A DNA stretch of 64,000 nt, taken from Gammaproteobacteria bacterium. Its GTDB lineage: Bacteria; Pseudomonadota; Gammaproteobacteria; Pseudomonadales; Azotimanducaceae. Of this stretch, positions 27,440-37,035 are shown piece by piece; position 1 is the first letter of the stretch; each line of letters begins with the position of its first letter. The notes under the pieces were generated by a model. The model searched no databases and was not told the DNA's origin. It saw nothing but the letters and a program-made list of their open reading frames with translations. The stretch is from positions 1 to 64,000 of the forward strand of contig JAPOYV010000111.1 in assembly GCA_026706385.1 (NCBI GenBank). The letters run 5' to 3'. The position numbers were made by a program, and so were the translations under genes.

Positions 27440-28863
27440 TTCTCTAGCTCCTGCCTTGCCTCCAGTTCCGTACGCAGGTCGATGATCCTCTGGTCGAGCC
27501 GCGCCAGCAGCCGGCGCTCGTCGTCGTGGACCAGCCGCCGGGCGTAGTCCAAGTGCTGGATGGACATTCGGAATGCGCCGACGCGCGCGAAGTATTCGGC
27601 GCGGGCGCGGTGCACCGCGACCGTGTTGCCGGCGAGACCTTCGGTTTCTGCGAGCAGTTCCCAGACGTCGATGTCGTCGGCGTTGACCCGGGTGTGCCGC
27701 CACAGCACGTCAGTCGCTTCGGCGTATCGTTCCGCCGCGTTAAGGGCCTCGGCGTAAAGGTAGGTCAACGGTTCGTTGTCGGGATTGATGGAGAGTTCGC
27801 GCGTGAGGAGGCCGATGGCCTCGTCCGTGCGCCCGGCATCGGTCAGTATCTCGGCGAACGACGCGGTCATCAACAGGCTCTCCGGGTGGTCGCGGTGCAA
27901 CAGGCGTGCCGCGTCGGCGGCGTTTTCGTGCTGGCCGTCCCGGGCCAGCGCCAGCGCGATGGCGTACTTGTCGACGGTGTCGCGGCCGGAACGTGCAGTC
28001 GCCTCGGCCAGTGCGCGCCTAGCGGATTGCGCGTAGCGGGTCTGCGCCCGTACCCGCATGAGTTGGTAGTCGAGAGCCGGCGCCACCGTCTTGTCCTCGA
28101 AGCGTTCGGCCTGGTCCTTGGCGTCGGAGATCCGGCTCTCGGTCAACGGGTGGGTGAGCAGAAACTCCGGCGGCCTGTCCACGAATCGGTAGGCGCGTTG
28201 CATGCGCTCGAACATGCGCCCCATACCGTCTGGGTCGAGCCCGGCATTGACCAGCGTGTTGAGGCCGATGCGGTCGGCCTCCTGCTCGCGGCTGCGGCTG
28301 AAGCGCAGCCCCTGGTCGGCGATCAAGGCCTGGGTGCTGGCTGCCGCGGCCATGCCGGCCTCGCCGCCCCCGGCGGCCGCGATGATCACCGAGGCCAAGA
28401 GCCCCGCGAGCATCAAAGGCGTCATCGCCCGTTGCTGTTCGATCCCGCGAGCGTAGTGGCGCTGGCTTAAGTGGGCCAATTCGTGGGCGACGACAGACGA
28501 GTACTCGGATTCGTCCCGAGCGTGCAGGAACAGTCCGAGGTTGATCCCGACGATGCCGCCGGGGACCGCAAAGGCGTTGATCTGCGGGCTGTCGATCAGC
28601 ACGGTGTTGAGCGCCGCCTCCGTCAGGTCGGACTTCTCGGCGAGGCGAAAGACGTTCAGGCGCACGTAGTACTTGAGGATCGGGTCGTCGACAGTCGGCG
28701 CACCCGCGCGGATCTGCATCAACGCGGCGCGCGCGAGCTCGCGCTCGGCCGCCGGGGAGACGATGGCCGACGAGCCGTCCCCGAGGGCGGGCAAGTCGGC
28801 GGCGCCGGACCGGTCGCTGGCAGCGACTGCAAGGGCGCAGACTAGAGCCAGAGGCGCTCGCAT
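27436..28863 (-). CDS. bepA: M48 metalloprotease with TPR, BepA-like
   Basis: From the ATG at 28863 the 475-residue protein has a cleavable signal (M-R-A-P-L-A-L-V-C-A-L-A-V-A-A), an M48 zinc site H-E-L-A-H (127-131), and a third zinc ligand region E-Q-E-A-D. The C-terminal half consists of tetratricopeptide repeats. This is the layout of BepA, the periplasmic protease/chaperone for outer-membrane protein assembly with BAM and LptD. Position next to tusA, perM, dapA and bamC supports it. An ATG 15 codons upstream is possible but would precede the signal sequence with extra residues. Confidence 0.9.
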   Translation of the reverse strand: MRAPLALVCALAVAASDRSGAADLPALGDGSSAIVSPAAERELARAALMQIRAGAPTVDDPILKYYVRLNVFRLAEKSDLTEAALNTVLIDSPQINAFAVPGGIVGINLGLFLHARDESEYSSVVAHELAHLSQRHYARGIEQQRAMTPLMLAGLLASVIIAAAGGGEAGMAAAASTQALIADQGLRFSRSREQEADRIGLNTLVNAGLDPDGMGRMFERMQRAYRFVDRPPEFLLTHPLTESRISDAKDQAERFEDKTVAPALDYQLMRVRAQTRYAQSARRALAEATARSGRDTVDKYAIALALARDGQHENAADAARLLHRDHPESLLMTASFAEILTDAGRTDEAIGLLTRELSINPDNEPLTYLYAEALNAAERYAEATDVLWRHTRVNADDIDVWELLAETEGLAGNTVAVHRARAEYFARVGAFRMSIQHLDYARRLVHDDERRLLARLDQRIIDLRTELEARQELEN

Positions 28864-28979
28864 GGGTTGGGCGCAGCCCCGATAACGGCTAAGAAGTGGC
28901 TCGATCATAGTACGCTTCGACCGCGCCGCGCAGTTAAGCGTTCAACGTCTCATCGCAGGGGCTGTGCCATAATCCTCCC

Positions 28980-29228
28980 ATGCCCAACGATGCGATAGAG
29001 CGGGCTCCGGCGCGCCTCGACGCCACCGGGCTCAATTGCCCGATGCCGCTCCTAAAAGCCAAGAAGGCGTTGAACGAACTCGCCCCTGGCGATCAACTCG
29101 AGGTGATCGCCACCGACCCGGGTTCCGTGCGCGATTTCCGCGTGTTCTCGGAGCAGAGCGGCCACGCTCTCTTGGTCTCGCGCCAGGAGGCCGACCGCTA
29201 TTACTACCTTTTGCAGAAAGCATCCTAG
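28980..29228 (+). CDS. tusA: Sulfurtransferase TusA family protein
   Basis: This 82-residue sulfur carrier has the family motif L-D-A-T-G-L-N-C-P-M-P, with active cysteine C20, and ends in the usual Y-Y-L-L-Q-K. In the well-studied case TusA relays persulfide sulfur from a cysteine desulfurase toward tRNA 2-thiolation or molybdenum-cofactor synthesis. It is divergent from bepA; the 116-base gap has CATAAT at 28968-28973 as a possible -10 element. A G+C-rich hairpin (29229-29251) follows its stop. Confidence 0.9.
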   Translation: MPNDAIERAPARLDATGLNCPMPLLKAKKALNELAPGDQLEVIATDPGSVRDFRVFSEQSGHALLVSRQEADRYYYLLQKAS

Positions 29229-29251
29229 GGCGCGCGCTGCGCTGGCGCGCC
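29229..29251 (+). terminator. Hairpin after tusA
   Basis: GGCGCGC and GCGCGCC form a perfect 7-bp stem with a nine-base loop starting right after the tusA stop. No T tract follows, so it may attenuate rather than end transcription into perM, 26 bases downstream. Confidence 0.35.
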
Positions 29252-29276
29252 TCGAAGGCACTCGTTCGAGCCGACC

Positions 29277-30356
29277 ATGAAATTCGTCGAGGTCATCAGC
29301 GGCTGGATCAACCGCTACTTCTCGAACGAGGAAGCGATCTTCCTGGTCATCTCCATCGTCGCCGGATTGCTCATCGTCGTCTTCCTGGGCACCGTGCTCG
29401 CGCCGGTTCTCACGGGACTCGCGTTCGCGTTCCTCCTGGAAGGCACGGTGGCGCGACTCGCGGGCTGGCGCGTACCCCGCCTGCTGGCGATCTGCGTCGT
29501 GGAGGTGCTCTTCCTCGGCGTGTTGATCGCCCTGGTCGTCGGAATCCTGCCCGTGGTGTGGGCGCAGCTCGGCGATCTCGTCAACGCGCTGCCAGGTGCG
29601 ATCGAGGGGCTCCGGGACTTTGCGACCGAATTGTCGCGAAGGTACCCCGACGTGTTCTCCGAGACCGCGGTGGACGACTGGTCGGCGACCTTGAACCAGC
29701 AGGTGACGGAACTCGGGGCCGCGGTGGTCCAGGGGGTCCTGGGCCAGTTGCCGAACGTCCTTGGCGTTTTGATCTTCTTGATCCTGACGCCCATCGCGCT
29801 GTTCTTCTTCCTCAAGGACAAGGATCTGCTGTTCCGGGGCCTCAAAATCCTGTTGCCGCGGCGCCGGCGACTGCTGGGCCGAATCGGTGCGGACATGGGC
29901 GTGCAGATCGCCAATTACGTTCGCGGCAAACTCATCGAGATCGTCATCGTGGCCATCGTGACCTACATCACGCTGTCGCTGCTGGGCCTGAACTACGCGG
30001 CACTCCTGGCGCTCTTGGTGGGGCTTTCCGTGCTTGTGCCGTATGTCGGCGCGGCGGTTGTGACGATTCCCGTGGCGGCCGTCGGTTTACTGCAATTCGG
30101 ATGGACCGTCGACTTCCTGATCGTGATGGCCGCCTATGCGGTCATCCAAGCTCTGGACGGCAACGTCCTGGTGCCCCTGCTGTTCTCCAAGGCCGTAAAC
30201 CTGCACCCGATCTCGATCATCCTGGCGGTGTTGGTATTCGGCGGCATTTGGGGGGTCTGGGGCGTCTTCTTCGCAATCCCCTTGGCGACGTTGATCAAGG
30301 CGGTCTACAACGCGTGGCCGAACGTGCCGCCCGACCCGGCGGAACCGATCGCCTGA
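29277..30356 (+). CDS. perM: AI-2E family transporter, PerM-like
   Basis: The 359-residue inner-membrane protein has about eight hydrophobic segments. The family's conserved C-terminal region includes L-G-L-N-Y-A-A-L-L-A-L-L-V-G-L-S-V-L-V-P-Y-V-G-A, N-V-L-V-P-L-L-F-S-K-A-V-N-L-H-P, and F-G-G-I-W-G-V-W-G-V-F-F-A-I-P-L. Members export small molecules or sodium; the E. coli orthologue sits near bepA as here. Substrate is unknown. Two inverted repeats follow its stop. Confidence 0.88.
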   Translation: MKFVEVISGWINRYFSNEEAIFLVISIVAGLLIVVFLGTVLAPVLTGLAFAFLLEGTVARLAGWRVPRLLAICVVEVLFLGVLIALVVGILPVVWAQLGDLVNALPGAIEGLRDFATELSRRYPDVFSETAVDDWSATLNQQVTELGAAVVQGVLGQLPNVLGVLIFLILTPIALFFFLKDKDLLFRGLKILLPRRRRLLGRIGADMGVQIANYVRGKLIEIVIVAIVTYITLSLLGLNYAALLALLVGLSVLVPYVGAAVVTIPVAAVGLLQFGWTVDFLIVMAAYAVIQALDGNVLVPLLFSKAVNLHPISIILAVLVFGGIWGVWGVFFAIPLATLIKAVYNAWPNVPPDPAEPIA

Positions 30357-30364
30357 CGGTGCGC

Positions 30365-30382
30365 GCGGACCAGTAGGTCCGC
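30365..30382 (+). terminator. Perfect hairpin after perM
   Basis: GCGGACC-AGTA-GGTCCGC is a perfect 7-bp stem just past the perM stop. The preceding TGACGGTGCGCG also occurs at 59051 and, with one change, at 59593, so this may be one copy of a dispersed palindromic element. Confidence 0.45.
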
Positions 30383-30422
30383 CACGTCCACGTTCGCATT
30401 CCGGCCTGGTACAAGGTCTATT

Positions 30423-30459
30423 GCGGGCTCGAACGGCAAAGCCGTTCGCGGAGGCCCGC
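30423..30459. promoter_or_regulatory. Long imperfect hairpin upstream of dapA
   Basis: Inner arms CGAACGGC and GCCGTTCG (loop AAA) are extended by outer arms GCGGGC and GCCCGC. The structure lies 60-96 bases before the dapA ATG. It could be a terminator of the perM transcript or a regulatory stem-loop; no T run is present. Confidence 0.35.
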
Positions 30460-30518
30460 GCACCTCGGTGGCGAATTCAGTACCATTCGAGTCCTCTTTC
30501 CTCCCGACCGGGGGCACC

Positions 30519-31412
30519 ATGTCGCAGGCGACGAACGATCTGAAGGGCAGCCTCGTAGCGTTGGTCACACCGATGACCGGAAGCGGGGCGGTGGACTGGG
30601 CGGCGCTCGATAGTCTAGTCGATTGGCACCTGGAGTCCGGCACCAACGGCATCGTGCCGGTCGGGACTACCGGCGAGTCAGCGACGCTCACCCATGCGGA
30701 GCATAAGCAGGTCATCGAGCGGGTCGTGCGCCGCGTGGACGGCCGCGTGCCGGTTGTTGCGGGCACGGGGGCCAACGCAACCGCGGAAGCCGTGGAACTG
30801 ACCATCGCGGCCAAGGGCGACGGCGCGGACTACGGTCTGTCGGTGACGCCCTACTACAACAAGCCGACGCAGGAGGGCTTGGTGCGGCACTACGGCACCA
30901 TTGCCGAGGCCTGCGACCTGCCCCTAGTGCTCTACAACGTCCCGCCGCGCACGGCTTGCGACATGCGGGCCGAGACGGTCGCCCAATTGGCCGACGTGGA
31001 CAGCATCGTGGCCATCAAGGAAGCCTGCGGCGACGCGGCTCGGGTGCGGGAGATCAAGGCCCTCGTTCCGGACGATTTCGTGTTGCTGTCCGGCGAGGAC
31101 GCCCAGACGCTGACCATGGTCGGCTATGGCGCGACAGGTACGATTTCCGTGACGGCCAACGTGCTTCCGGCCCAGATGGCCGAGTTCTGCAAGGCGTTCC
31201 TCGATGGCGACGAAGCCAAGGCGGCCGAACTCGATGCGCGCCTGCAGCCGATCCACGACATCCTGTTTTGCGAGACGAGCCCGATTCCCGCCAAGTGGGC
31301 ACTCGGTGCCATGGGGCGGATCGACAGCGGCATCCGTTTGCCGCTCGTGGAACTCACGCCAGCATCGCAGGTCGAAGTGCGTCGACGATTGGAGGTTGTG
31401 GGCGCCCTGTGA
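30519..31412 (+). CDS. dapA: 4-hydroxy-tetrahydrodipicolinate synthase
   Basis: The 297-residue TIM-barrel enzyme condenses pyruvate with aspartate semialdehyde, the first committed step of lysine and meso-diaminopimelate synthesis. Family marks are G-S-L-V-A-L-V-T-P-M, G-T-T-G-E-S-A-T-L (pyruvate binding), T-P-Y-Y-N-K-P-T-Q-E-G with the tyrosine relay, P-x-R-T and the Schiff-base lysine in V-A-I-K-E-A. The ATG at 30519 fits the family start. Its stop overlaps the bamC GTG (GTGA), the order seen in many gammaproteobacteria. Confidence 0.95.
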   Translation: MSQATNDLKGSLVALVTPMTGSGAVDWAALDSLVDWHLESGTNGIVPVGTTGESATLTHAEHKQVIERVVRRVDGRVPVVAGTGANATAEAVELTIAAKGDGADYGLSVTPYYNKPTQEGLVRHYGTIAEACDLPLVLYNVPPRTACDMRAETVAQLADVDSIVAIKEACGDAARVREIKALVPDDFVLLSGEDAQTLTMVGYGATGTISVTANVLPAQMAEFCKAFLDGDEAKAAELDARLQPIHDILFCETSPIPAKWALGAMGRIDSGIRLPLVELTPASQVEVRRRLEVVGAL

Positions 31413-32500
31413 GGACAATTCTGGCGGCGACCCTTGTCGTCCTCGCATTGGCGGGGTGCCGCTACATGCGCGACGACAGGGGCCTTTTCGTCGACGCCCG
31501 GGACGACTACCTCGATGCGGAGCCGTCGAAACCGTTGGAGGTTCCTGACGATCTGAGCGGCATGCGCATCGAGGACTCCTGGCCGATTCCCGAACTCGCA
31601 AACCCGAACGTTGCGGCCCGGCTGTATCCGAAGCGCGTGCCGCGCCCCGATGTGCTCGTCGGTCGGGAATTCGACGCGGTGAGGATCCAGAAACTCGGCA
31701 CCCGCTCCTGGGTGGTGCTCGGCGACTCACCCGCGCAGGTCTGGCCGCAGGTGAAGCAGTTCCTCGCCGACAGCGGCGTGGGAATCGGTCGGGAGGATCC
31801 GCCGGAGGGTCTCATCATGAGCGAGTGGGTCGTCGTTCGGGACGAGGACCACGATGACGTCGTGCGCGCCGCGATTCGCGATGGCCGGGCCAAGCACGTC
31901 GAGGACGGTGGTGCCGCCATCGAACCCGGTCGCGACCGGTTGCGGTTCCGGGTCGAACGGGGCATTCGCCGCGGCTCGTCCGAGGTACACATCACGCATG
32001 TGCGCGCGATCGGGCTGGCCGACGAGGAGTCGCCCGCAATCCCGGCGGTGGAGACCGAGGTGATCACCAAGCTCGCGGAGTACTTCGCCGCGGGCATCAC
32101 GGACGGTGCCGTGTCCATGGTCGGGCGCGAGATCGCCGCACGCAACAAGGCGGAGATCGTCAAGGACGCGAGCGGCTATCCGTCGCTGTACTTGAACATC
32201 GGCTTCGACCGCGCGTGGGCGACGGTCAGTCAGGCCCTGGAGCGCGCCGAGGTCGTCGTGCAGGACGCCGATGTCAGTGGTGCGGTCGTGCGTGCGGTGT
32301 TCCCGACCGCTGGGCGCAGGGGCTGGTTGAAGCGCATCGTTCCCGGTGGTGAGACGGGTATCAATGCCCGCGTGGTTATCCGTGTCCAAACGGACGGGGA
32401 CGACCGCGTCGTGATCAGTGTCGAGGAGCCTGACGGCGGCCGGACCCTACCGGAGATTGCCGAGGAGGTCCTGATCACGGTGCGGGCGTTCGCCGCGTAA
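31409..32500 (+). CDS. bamC: Outer-membrane assembly lipoprotein BamC-like
   Basis: The 363-residue lipoprotein starts at GTG 31409 with the signal I-L-A-A-T-L-V-V-L-A-L-A-G-C (lipidated Cys at about residue 18). An unstructured N-terminal stretch follows, then two helix-grip-like domains, with W-P-Q-V-K-Q-F-L and A-W-A-T-V-S-Q-A-L-E-R-A as matching helices. This is the plan of BamC (NlpB), a BAM-complex subunit that assembles outer-membrane beta-barrels. Direct overlap with dapA supports the assignment, since overall similarity in this family is low. Confidence 0.85.
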   Translation: MRTILAATLVVLALAGCRYMRDDRGLFVDARDDYLDAEPSKPLEVPDDLSGMRIEDSWPIPELANPNVAARLYPKRVPRPDVLVGREFDAVRIQKLGTRSWVVLGDSPAQVWPQVKQFLADSGVGIGREDPPEGLIMSEWVVVRDEDHDDVVRAAIRDGRAKHVEDGGAAIEPGRDRLRFRVERGIRRGSSEVHITHVRAIGLADEESPAIPAVETEVITKLAEYFAAGITDGAVSMVGREIAARNKAEIVKDASGYPSLYLNIGFDRAWATVSQALERAEVVVQDADVSGAVVRAVFPTAGRRGWLKRIVPGGETGINARVVIRVQTDGDDRVVISVEEPDGGRTLPEIAEEVLITVRAFAA

Positions 32501-32521
32501 ACCCGGTTCGAAAGCTCCGCC

Positions 32522-35500
32522 CTATGTGCCGATGAGTTTGGCTGCTGCCGCCAGTTCGGCGGTCCCATGAACCGCCCTGGCCACATCCCGGCGCCGGCCG
32601 CGCCTAAAGTCCTCGCGGATCATCACCAAGGCGGGCACGACGAACAGGATCACCACGCTCGCGAACACGATTCCCGTTGCCAGGCTCACGGCCATCGGGA
32701 TCAGGAACTGCGCCTGCGTGCTGGTCTCGAACAGCATCGGCGTCAGACCCAGCGCGGTGGTTGCGGTGGTCAGGAAGATCGCGCGAAAACGGTGCCGGGC
32801 CGCAGCCACGATGGCTTCCGCCACGGGCACGTCCAATTCGCGGCGGAACCGGTTGTAGCGGTCGATCATCACCAGCGAGTCGTTCACCACCACGCCGGAG
32901 AGCGCCACCATGCCGAAGATCGAGATGAACGACAGGTTGTAGCCGAGCAGGTAGTGGCCGACCACCGCCCCGGCGGCGCCGAGCGGCACGCCGACCAGGA
33001 TGATGAAAGGCTGTGCGTAGCTGCGCATTTGCGCTGCGAGAAGGACGAAGATCACAAGCAGGGCGACGAAGGTCAGGTTGCCGAGTTGGCCCAAGTCCTG
33101 CGCCTGTTCGCGCCCGAAGCCGGATTGGGTGGCCTGCAGGCCCGGGAACCTGGCCTTCAGCTCCGGCAGGATCGTGCCCTCGACGATCGCGTTGACCTCG
33201 CCGGGGGTGGCCAGCTCCGTATCGACGTCCGCCGACACGGTGACGATTCGCAACCCGTCGATGCGGTCGATCGAGGAAAAGCTGCGCGACTCGGTGACCC
33301 GCGCCACCGCGGACAGGGGTGCTTCGGCACCGTCGGCAAGCCGGATGCGGACATTGAAGAAGTCGCTCGAACTGCGGCGTTGTTCCTCGGGGTAGCGCAC
33401 CATGACCTTGAGTTCGCTGCGCCCACGCTGGATGCGTTGGACCTCGTCGCCGAAAAAGTTGCGCCGTAGCTGCCGGGCGATATCCGCGGGCGTGAGCCCC
33501 GCCGCTTCGCCGGCGGCCGTCAATTCGATGTCGTACTGTCGCTTGCCGAGGCTTTGGGAGTCCTGGATCTCGTACAGGGACGGAATACCGCGATAGCGTC
33601 GCTTGAGTTCCTCGACGGCCTCGGTGAGCGTATCGGTGTCCTGGTGCGTCAGCTCATATTCGACGTCGGCGCCGGGGCCGAAGAACTCGGCGACGTATGA
33701 GAGCCGTTCCGTCCCGGGGATGTCGCCCACCTTCTGTCGCCAGACGCGCTCGAGTTCGCCAGCCGACAATGTCCTTAAGGGTTCGTTGTTCAGTTGGATC
33801 TGGATCGATGCGATGTTGTTGGATGCGTTGAGGCGGCTGCCGCCATCGGGGCCGCCGCCGGTATTGATGCTGCCGCCGATGGTCGCGCTGATCGAGCGGA
33901 ACGACGTCCCGCCCACCTCCTCGTTGGTGGCATAGGCGGCATCGACCACCTTCTCGGCCGCGGCGCGGGTGACCTCGAACGGCGTACCGACCGGGAACTC
34001 GATATCCGCGCGCATGCGGTTCGACTCGAGCTCCGGGAAGAAGATGAACCGCACGACGCCGGCGGACAGCATCGCCAAGGCCACCAACAACAGCGCAATG
34101 CCGCCGAGCAAGGTCCAGTACCGGTGTCGGACGGCGGCGGCGATGGCGGTGACGAGGATGTTGTCACGGAAGCGTTTGACACCGGCGCTGACCTTGGCCT
34201 GGAAGACGTTCAACGGCCAGCCGCTCCACGGGCGTCCGTGGGACAGGTGCGCCGGCAGGATGAAGAAGACCTCGATCAGCGACATGGTCAGCACGGTGAT
34301 CACCACCACGGGGACGACGCCCAGGATCTGACCGAAGGTCCCGGTGACGAACAGGAGCGGCGCGAACGCCGCCATGGTGGTGAGTACGCCGATCGTCACC
34401 GGACCGCGGACGCCGAGCGCGCCTTTGATCGCGGCCGCGGGCCCCTGGCCGCCGGCTTCCTGTTCGGCGACGATGTTCTCGCCCACCACCACGGCGTCGT
34501 CCACGACGATGCCGAGCACGATGATCAGCGCGAACAGCGACACCATGTTGATGTTGACGCCGAAGAAATCGAAGAACAGGAAGGCGCCGAGGAAGGAGAT
34601 CGGCACGCCCATGGCGACCCAGACCGCCAGGCGCAGGTCGAGCATGACGAAGAGGAAAAGGAACACCAGCGAGAACCCGAGGACGCCGTTGCGGACCAGC
34701 AGGTTGATGCGGTCCTCGAGAACCTCGGTCTGATCGTCCCAGACCTCGACGTCGATGCCGGGCGGCGGCTCGAAGTCGGCGAGCATGGCCTTGATCTCGT
34801 CGGCGATCAGTAGCACGTCCTCGGCTTCGGATTTCTGCACGCGCACGAAGACGCTCTGCCGGCCGTTGTATTCGTTGATGAGATCCGTGTCGACGAAGCC
34901 GTCGCGGATGCTCGCCACGTCGCCTAGGCGAAGGATGGAACCATCGGGCAGGGCGCGCAGCACGATGTCCCGGAACTCGTCGCCGCGGACGCGCTTTGTG
35001 TTCGTGCGCAGAAGCAGGTCGCCCGCTTCGGTGCGCAGTTCGCCTGAGGCAAGGTTCAGCGAGGACAGCCGTACCGCGTTGGCGACCTGCCCGATCGACA
35101 GGCCGTAGCGACGCAGATCCTCTTCGCGCACCTCGATGGCGATTTCGTAGTCGCGCGCCCCGAGCATGCTCACCAGGGAGACCGTGGGCAAGGCGAGCAG
35201 CGCCTCCTCGAGCATCTCCGCGCCGCGCATCAACTCGATCTCGGGGAGTTCGGTCGATACGACCAGGGACATGACGTCGCTCAGGTTCTCCGCGCGCACG
35301 ATGTCGGCCTGTTCGGCGTCCTCGGGCGGGAAATCCGCCAGCCGGTCAACGGCGGCCTCGATGTCGTCGCGCACGCGCATCGCGTCGACGAAGTCCTTCA
35401 GCTCGGCGGTCACCGTGCCCAGGTTTTCCGACGCGGTGGAGAGCACGCGGTCGATGCCGTCGATGCCGAAGATGGACTCCTCGACCCGGCGGGTGATGCC

Positions 35501-35731
35501 TTCCTCGACTTCGGTCGGCGTGGCGCCGGGGTAGGTCACGGTGACGCGGATTTGGCCGGGGTCGATGGTGGGGAAGATCTGCGCGGTCAACCGCAAGCCC
35601 GCGAGCAGGCCGCCAACGAGCATGAGTCCCATCATCAGGTTGGCGGCGACCGGATTGTTGGCAAAATAGCCGATCAGTCCCTGGCCGGTGGCGATCGGTG
35701 GCAGTCGCCCGACGCTTTGGACTTCGCTCAC
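32522..35731 (-). CDS. RND-family efflux permease
   Basis: The 1069-residue inner-membrane proton antiporter has the AcrB plan. A first helix follows A-N-N-P-V-A-A-N-L-M-M, then a periplasmic porter region, helices 2-6, a second porter region and helices 8-12. The proton-relay region of helix 4 reads I-V-V-D-D-A-V-V-V-G-E-N. The first porter loop includes F-P-T-I-D-P-G-Q-I-R-V-T-V-T-Y-P-G-A-T-P-x-E-V-E. It overlaps the adaptor gene by four bases; no outer-membrane TolC homologue is present nearby, so it must borrow one. Substrates are probably hydrophobic. Confidence 0.93.
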   Translation of the reverse strand: MSEVQSVGRLPPIATGQGLIGYFANNPVAANLMMGLMLVGGLLAGLRLTAQIFPTIDPGQIRVTVTYPGATPTEVEEGITRRVEESIFGIDGIDRVLSTASENLGTVTAELKDFVDAMRVRDDIEAAVDRLADFPPEDAEQADIVRAENLSDVMSLVVSTELPEIELMRGAEMLEEALLALPTVSLVSMLGARDYEIAIEVREEDLRRYGLSIGQVANAVRLSSLNLASGELRTEAGDLLLRTNTKRVRGDEFRDIVLRALPDGSILRLGDVASIRDGFVDTDLINEYNGRQSVFVRVQKSEAEDVLLIADEIKAMLADFEPPPGIDVEVWDDQTEVLEDRINLLVRNGVLGFSLVFLFLFVMLDLRLAVWVAMGVPISFLGAFLFFDFFGVNINMVSLFALIIVLGIVVDDAVVVGENIVAEQEAGGQGPAAAIKGALGVRGPVTIGVLTTMAAFAPLLFVTGTFGQILGVVPVVVITVLTMSLIEVFFILPAHLSHGRPWSGWPLNVFQAKVSAGVKRFRDNILVTAIAAAVRHRYWTLLGGIALLLVALAMLSAGVVRFIFFPELESNRMRADIEFPVGTPFEVTRAAAEKVVDAAYATNEEVGGTSFRSISATIGGSINTGGGPDGGSRLNASNNIASIQIQLNNEPLRTLSAGELERVWRQKVGDIPGTERLSYVAEFFGPGADVEYELTHQDTDTLTEAVEELKRRYRGIPSLYEIQDSQSLGKRQYDIELTAAGEAAGLTPADIARQLRRNFFGDEVQRIQRGRSELKVMVRYPEEQRRSSSDFFNVRIRLADGAEAPLSAVARVTESRSFSSIDRIDGLRIVTVSADVDTELATPGEVNAIVEGTILPELKARFPGLQATQSGFGREQAQDLGQLGNLTFVALLVIFVLLAAQMRSYAQPFIILVGVPLGAAGAVVGHYLLGYNLSFISIFGMVALSGVVVNDSLVMIDRYNRFRRELDVPVAEAIVAAARHRFRAIFLTTATTALGLTPMLFETSTQAQFLIPMAVSLATGIVFASVVILFVVPALVMIREDFRRGRRRDVARAVHGTAELAAAAKLIGT

Positions 35732-36999
35732 CCTTCACCTCGCGGCGCATCGCCGAATCGGCCTCGCGCCTCGCTGCCGATGTCCACCGGCAGCCCGGCT
35801 TCGGCACCGGGAACAGCGCCGAGTACCACGCCGTCCTTGTAGTCAAAAGCGCCGACCACCCAACCCTCTGCGGTGTTGCCTAGCGTCCGGGGCATCACGG
35901 GCTCGAGGACGCCTTGCGCGACGACCCAGACGCTGCGGTTGATCTGTTCGGCGGCTGCCGGCAGCACGAACGTGCGTTCAACGGCGGGGCCGTCGACGAC
36001 CACGTCGACGAACGTGCCGGGTGGCGGCGGACTGGTCTCTGGGCCGAACCGGAGATAGAGCTCGGCAAACCGCGTCCGCTCGTCGAGTTCCGCCGAGACG
36101 CGCTCGACGGTGGCCTCGATCGTATCCAAGTCGGCCCGGACCGTTGCGCTGCGCCCGATGGCGGGCTCGATGCGTTCGAGTTCGTCGGCGGCGATCGGCA
36201 CCACGACCTCCAGGGCGTCGAAGGCGAATGCCCGGCCGAACGACTGCCCGGCAAGAAGCACTTGACCCACTTCCGCCGTCGATTCGGTGACGCGGCCGTC
36301 GAAAGGCAGGGAGAAGCTGGTTCGCTTGAGGTTCAGGGCCGCGATTTCGCTGCGTGCCCGGGCCGCCGAGAGTTGCGCCCGCGCTTGGGCGATCTGCGGA
36401 ATTCTCGCGACCAGCGGCGGGACGTCCTCGTTGGGATGCAGCAAGGCGTAGTTCGCCCGCGCTGCGTCGCTTTCGGCCCGTTGCAGCATCAGCGTCGACT
36501 GCGCGGCTGCGATGTCCGCCCGCGCCTGATCGAGGGCGAGTTCGAAGTCGCGCCGATCGATGACCAGGAGTTGCTCGTCGGCGGCGAACGTGCCGCCAGC
36601 GCGCAAGGCGGGGGAGATCGACACGACGCGGCCGCCGACTTGCGGGGTCAGGGCCACGTAGTTGCGCACGTTCACGGTGCCCGTGGCGTCGACCTGGATG
36701 GTGGTCGGCGACGCCAGCGGGCGGACGATGTTGACGATGGGCAACGGGTCGTCCTGCATGTTCGCAAACGCGGGTGGCGCGCCCGCGTCCCGACCGGGTG
36801 CGCGAGCGTAGAGAAATGCCGCGACGATGATGGCGAGGACGACGACGATCTGGATGGGGCCGATCCAACGGCGGCGCTTAGTGGGCTCCGCGGCGTCGAC
36901 CGCCGGGTCGGAATCGATGGGAGCCGGATCCTCGGCGGGAGCCGGCCACAAGGGTTCCTCGGCTTCTGCGGCGCGGCGTTTGCGGAACAACCTTGCCAT
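35728..36999 (-). CDS. RND efflux adaptor (membrane-fusion protein)
   Basis: The 423-residue partner of the RND pump has one N-terminal membrane helix (I-Q-I-V-V-V-L-A-I-I-V-A-A-F-L-Y) after a charged, proline-rich cytoplasmic tail. A lipoyl domain (V-G-G-R-V-V-S-I-S-P-A-L-R-A-G-G-T-F), a short alpha-hairpin with many Ala/Arg/Gln residues and a beta-barrel domain (P-F-D-G-R-V-T-E-S-T-A-E-V-G-Q-V) follow. It lies 36 bases after the acyl-CoA dehydrogenase gene on the same strand, so it may be transcribed with the catabolic genes upstream. Confidence 0.9.
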   Translation of the reverse strand: MARLFRKRRAAEAEEPLWPAPAEDPAPIDSDPAVDAAEPTKRRRWIGPIQIVVVLAIIVAAFLYARAPGRDAGAPPAFANMQDDPLPIVNIVRPLASPTTIQVDATGTVNVRNYVALTPQVGGRVVSISPALRAGGTFAADEQLLVIDRRDFELALDQARADIAAAQSTLMLQRAESDAARANYALLHPNEDVPPLVARIPQIAQARAQLSAARARSEIAALNLKRTSFSLPFDGRVTESTAEVGQVLLAGQSFGRAFAFDALEVVVPIAADELERIEPAIGRSATVRADLDTIEATVERVSAELDERTRFAELYLRFGPETSPPPPGTFVDVVVDGPAVERTFVLPAAAEQINRSVWVVAQGVLEPVMPRTLGNTAEGWVVGAFDYKDGVVLGAVPGAEAGLPVDIGSEARGRFGDAPRGEG

Positions 37000-37035
37000 C
37001 GTAAGGCTCCGTTTCGGTCGCGTTGCCGGCGACGC

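Noticed and set aside
29036-30376. Plus-strand frame of 446 codons over tusA and perM
   Set aside because: It is a different frame of two well-recognised genes with Arg-rich composition.
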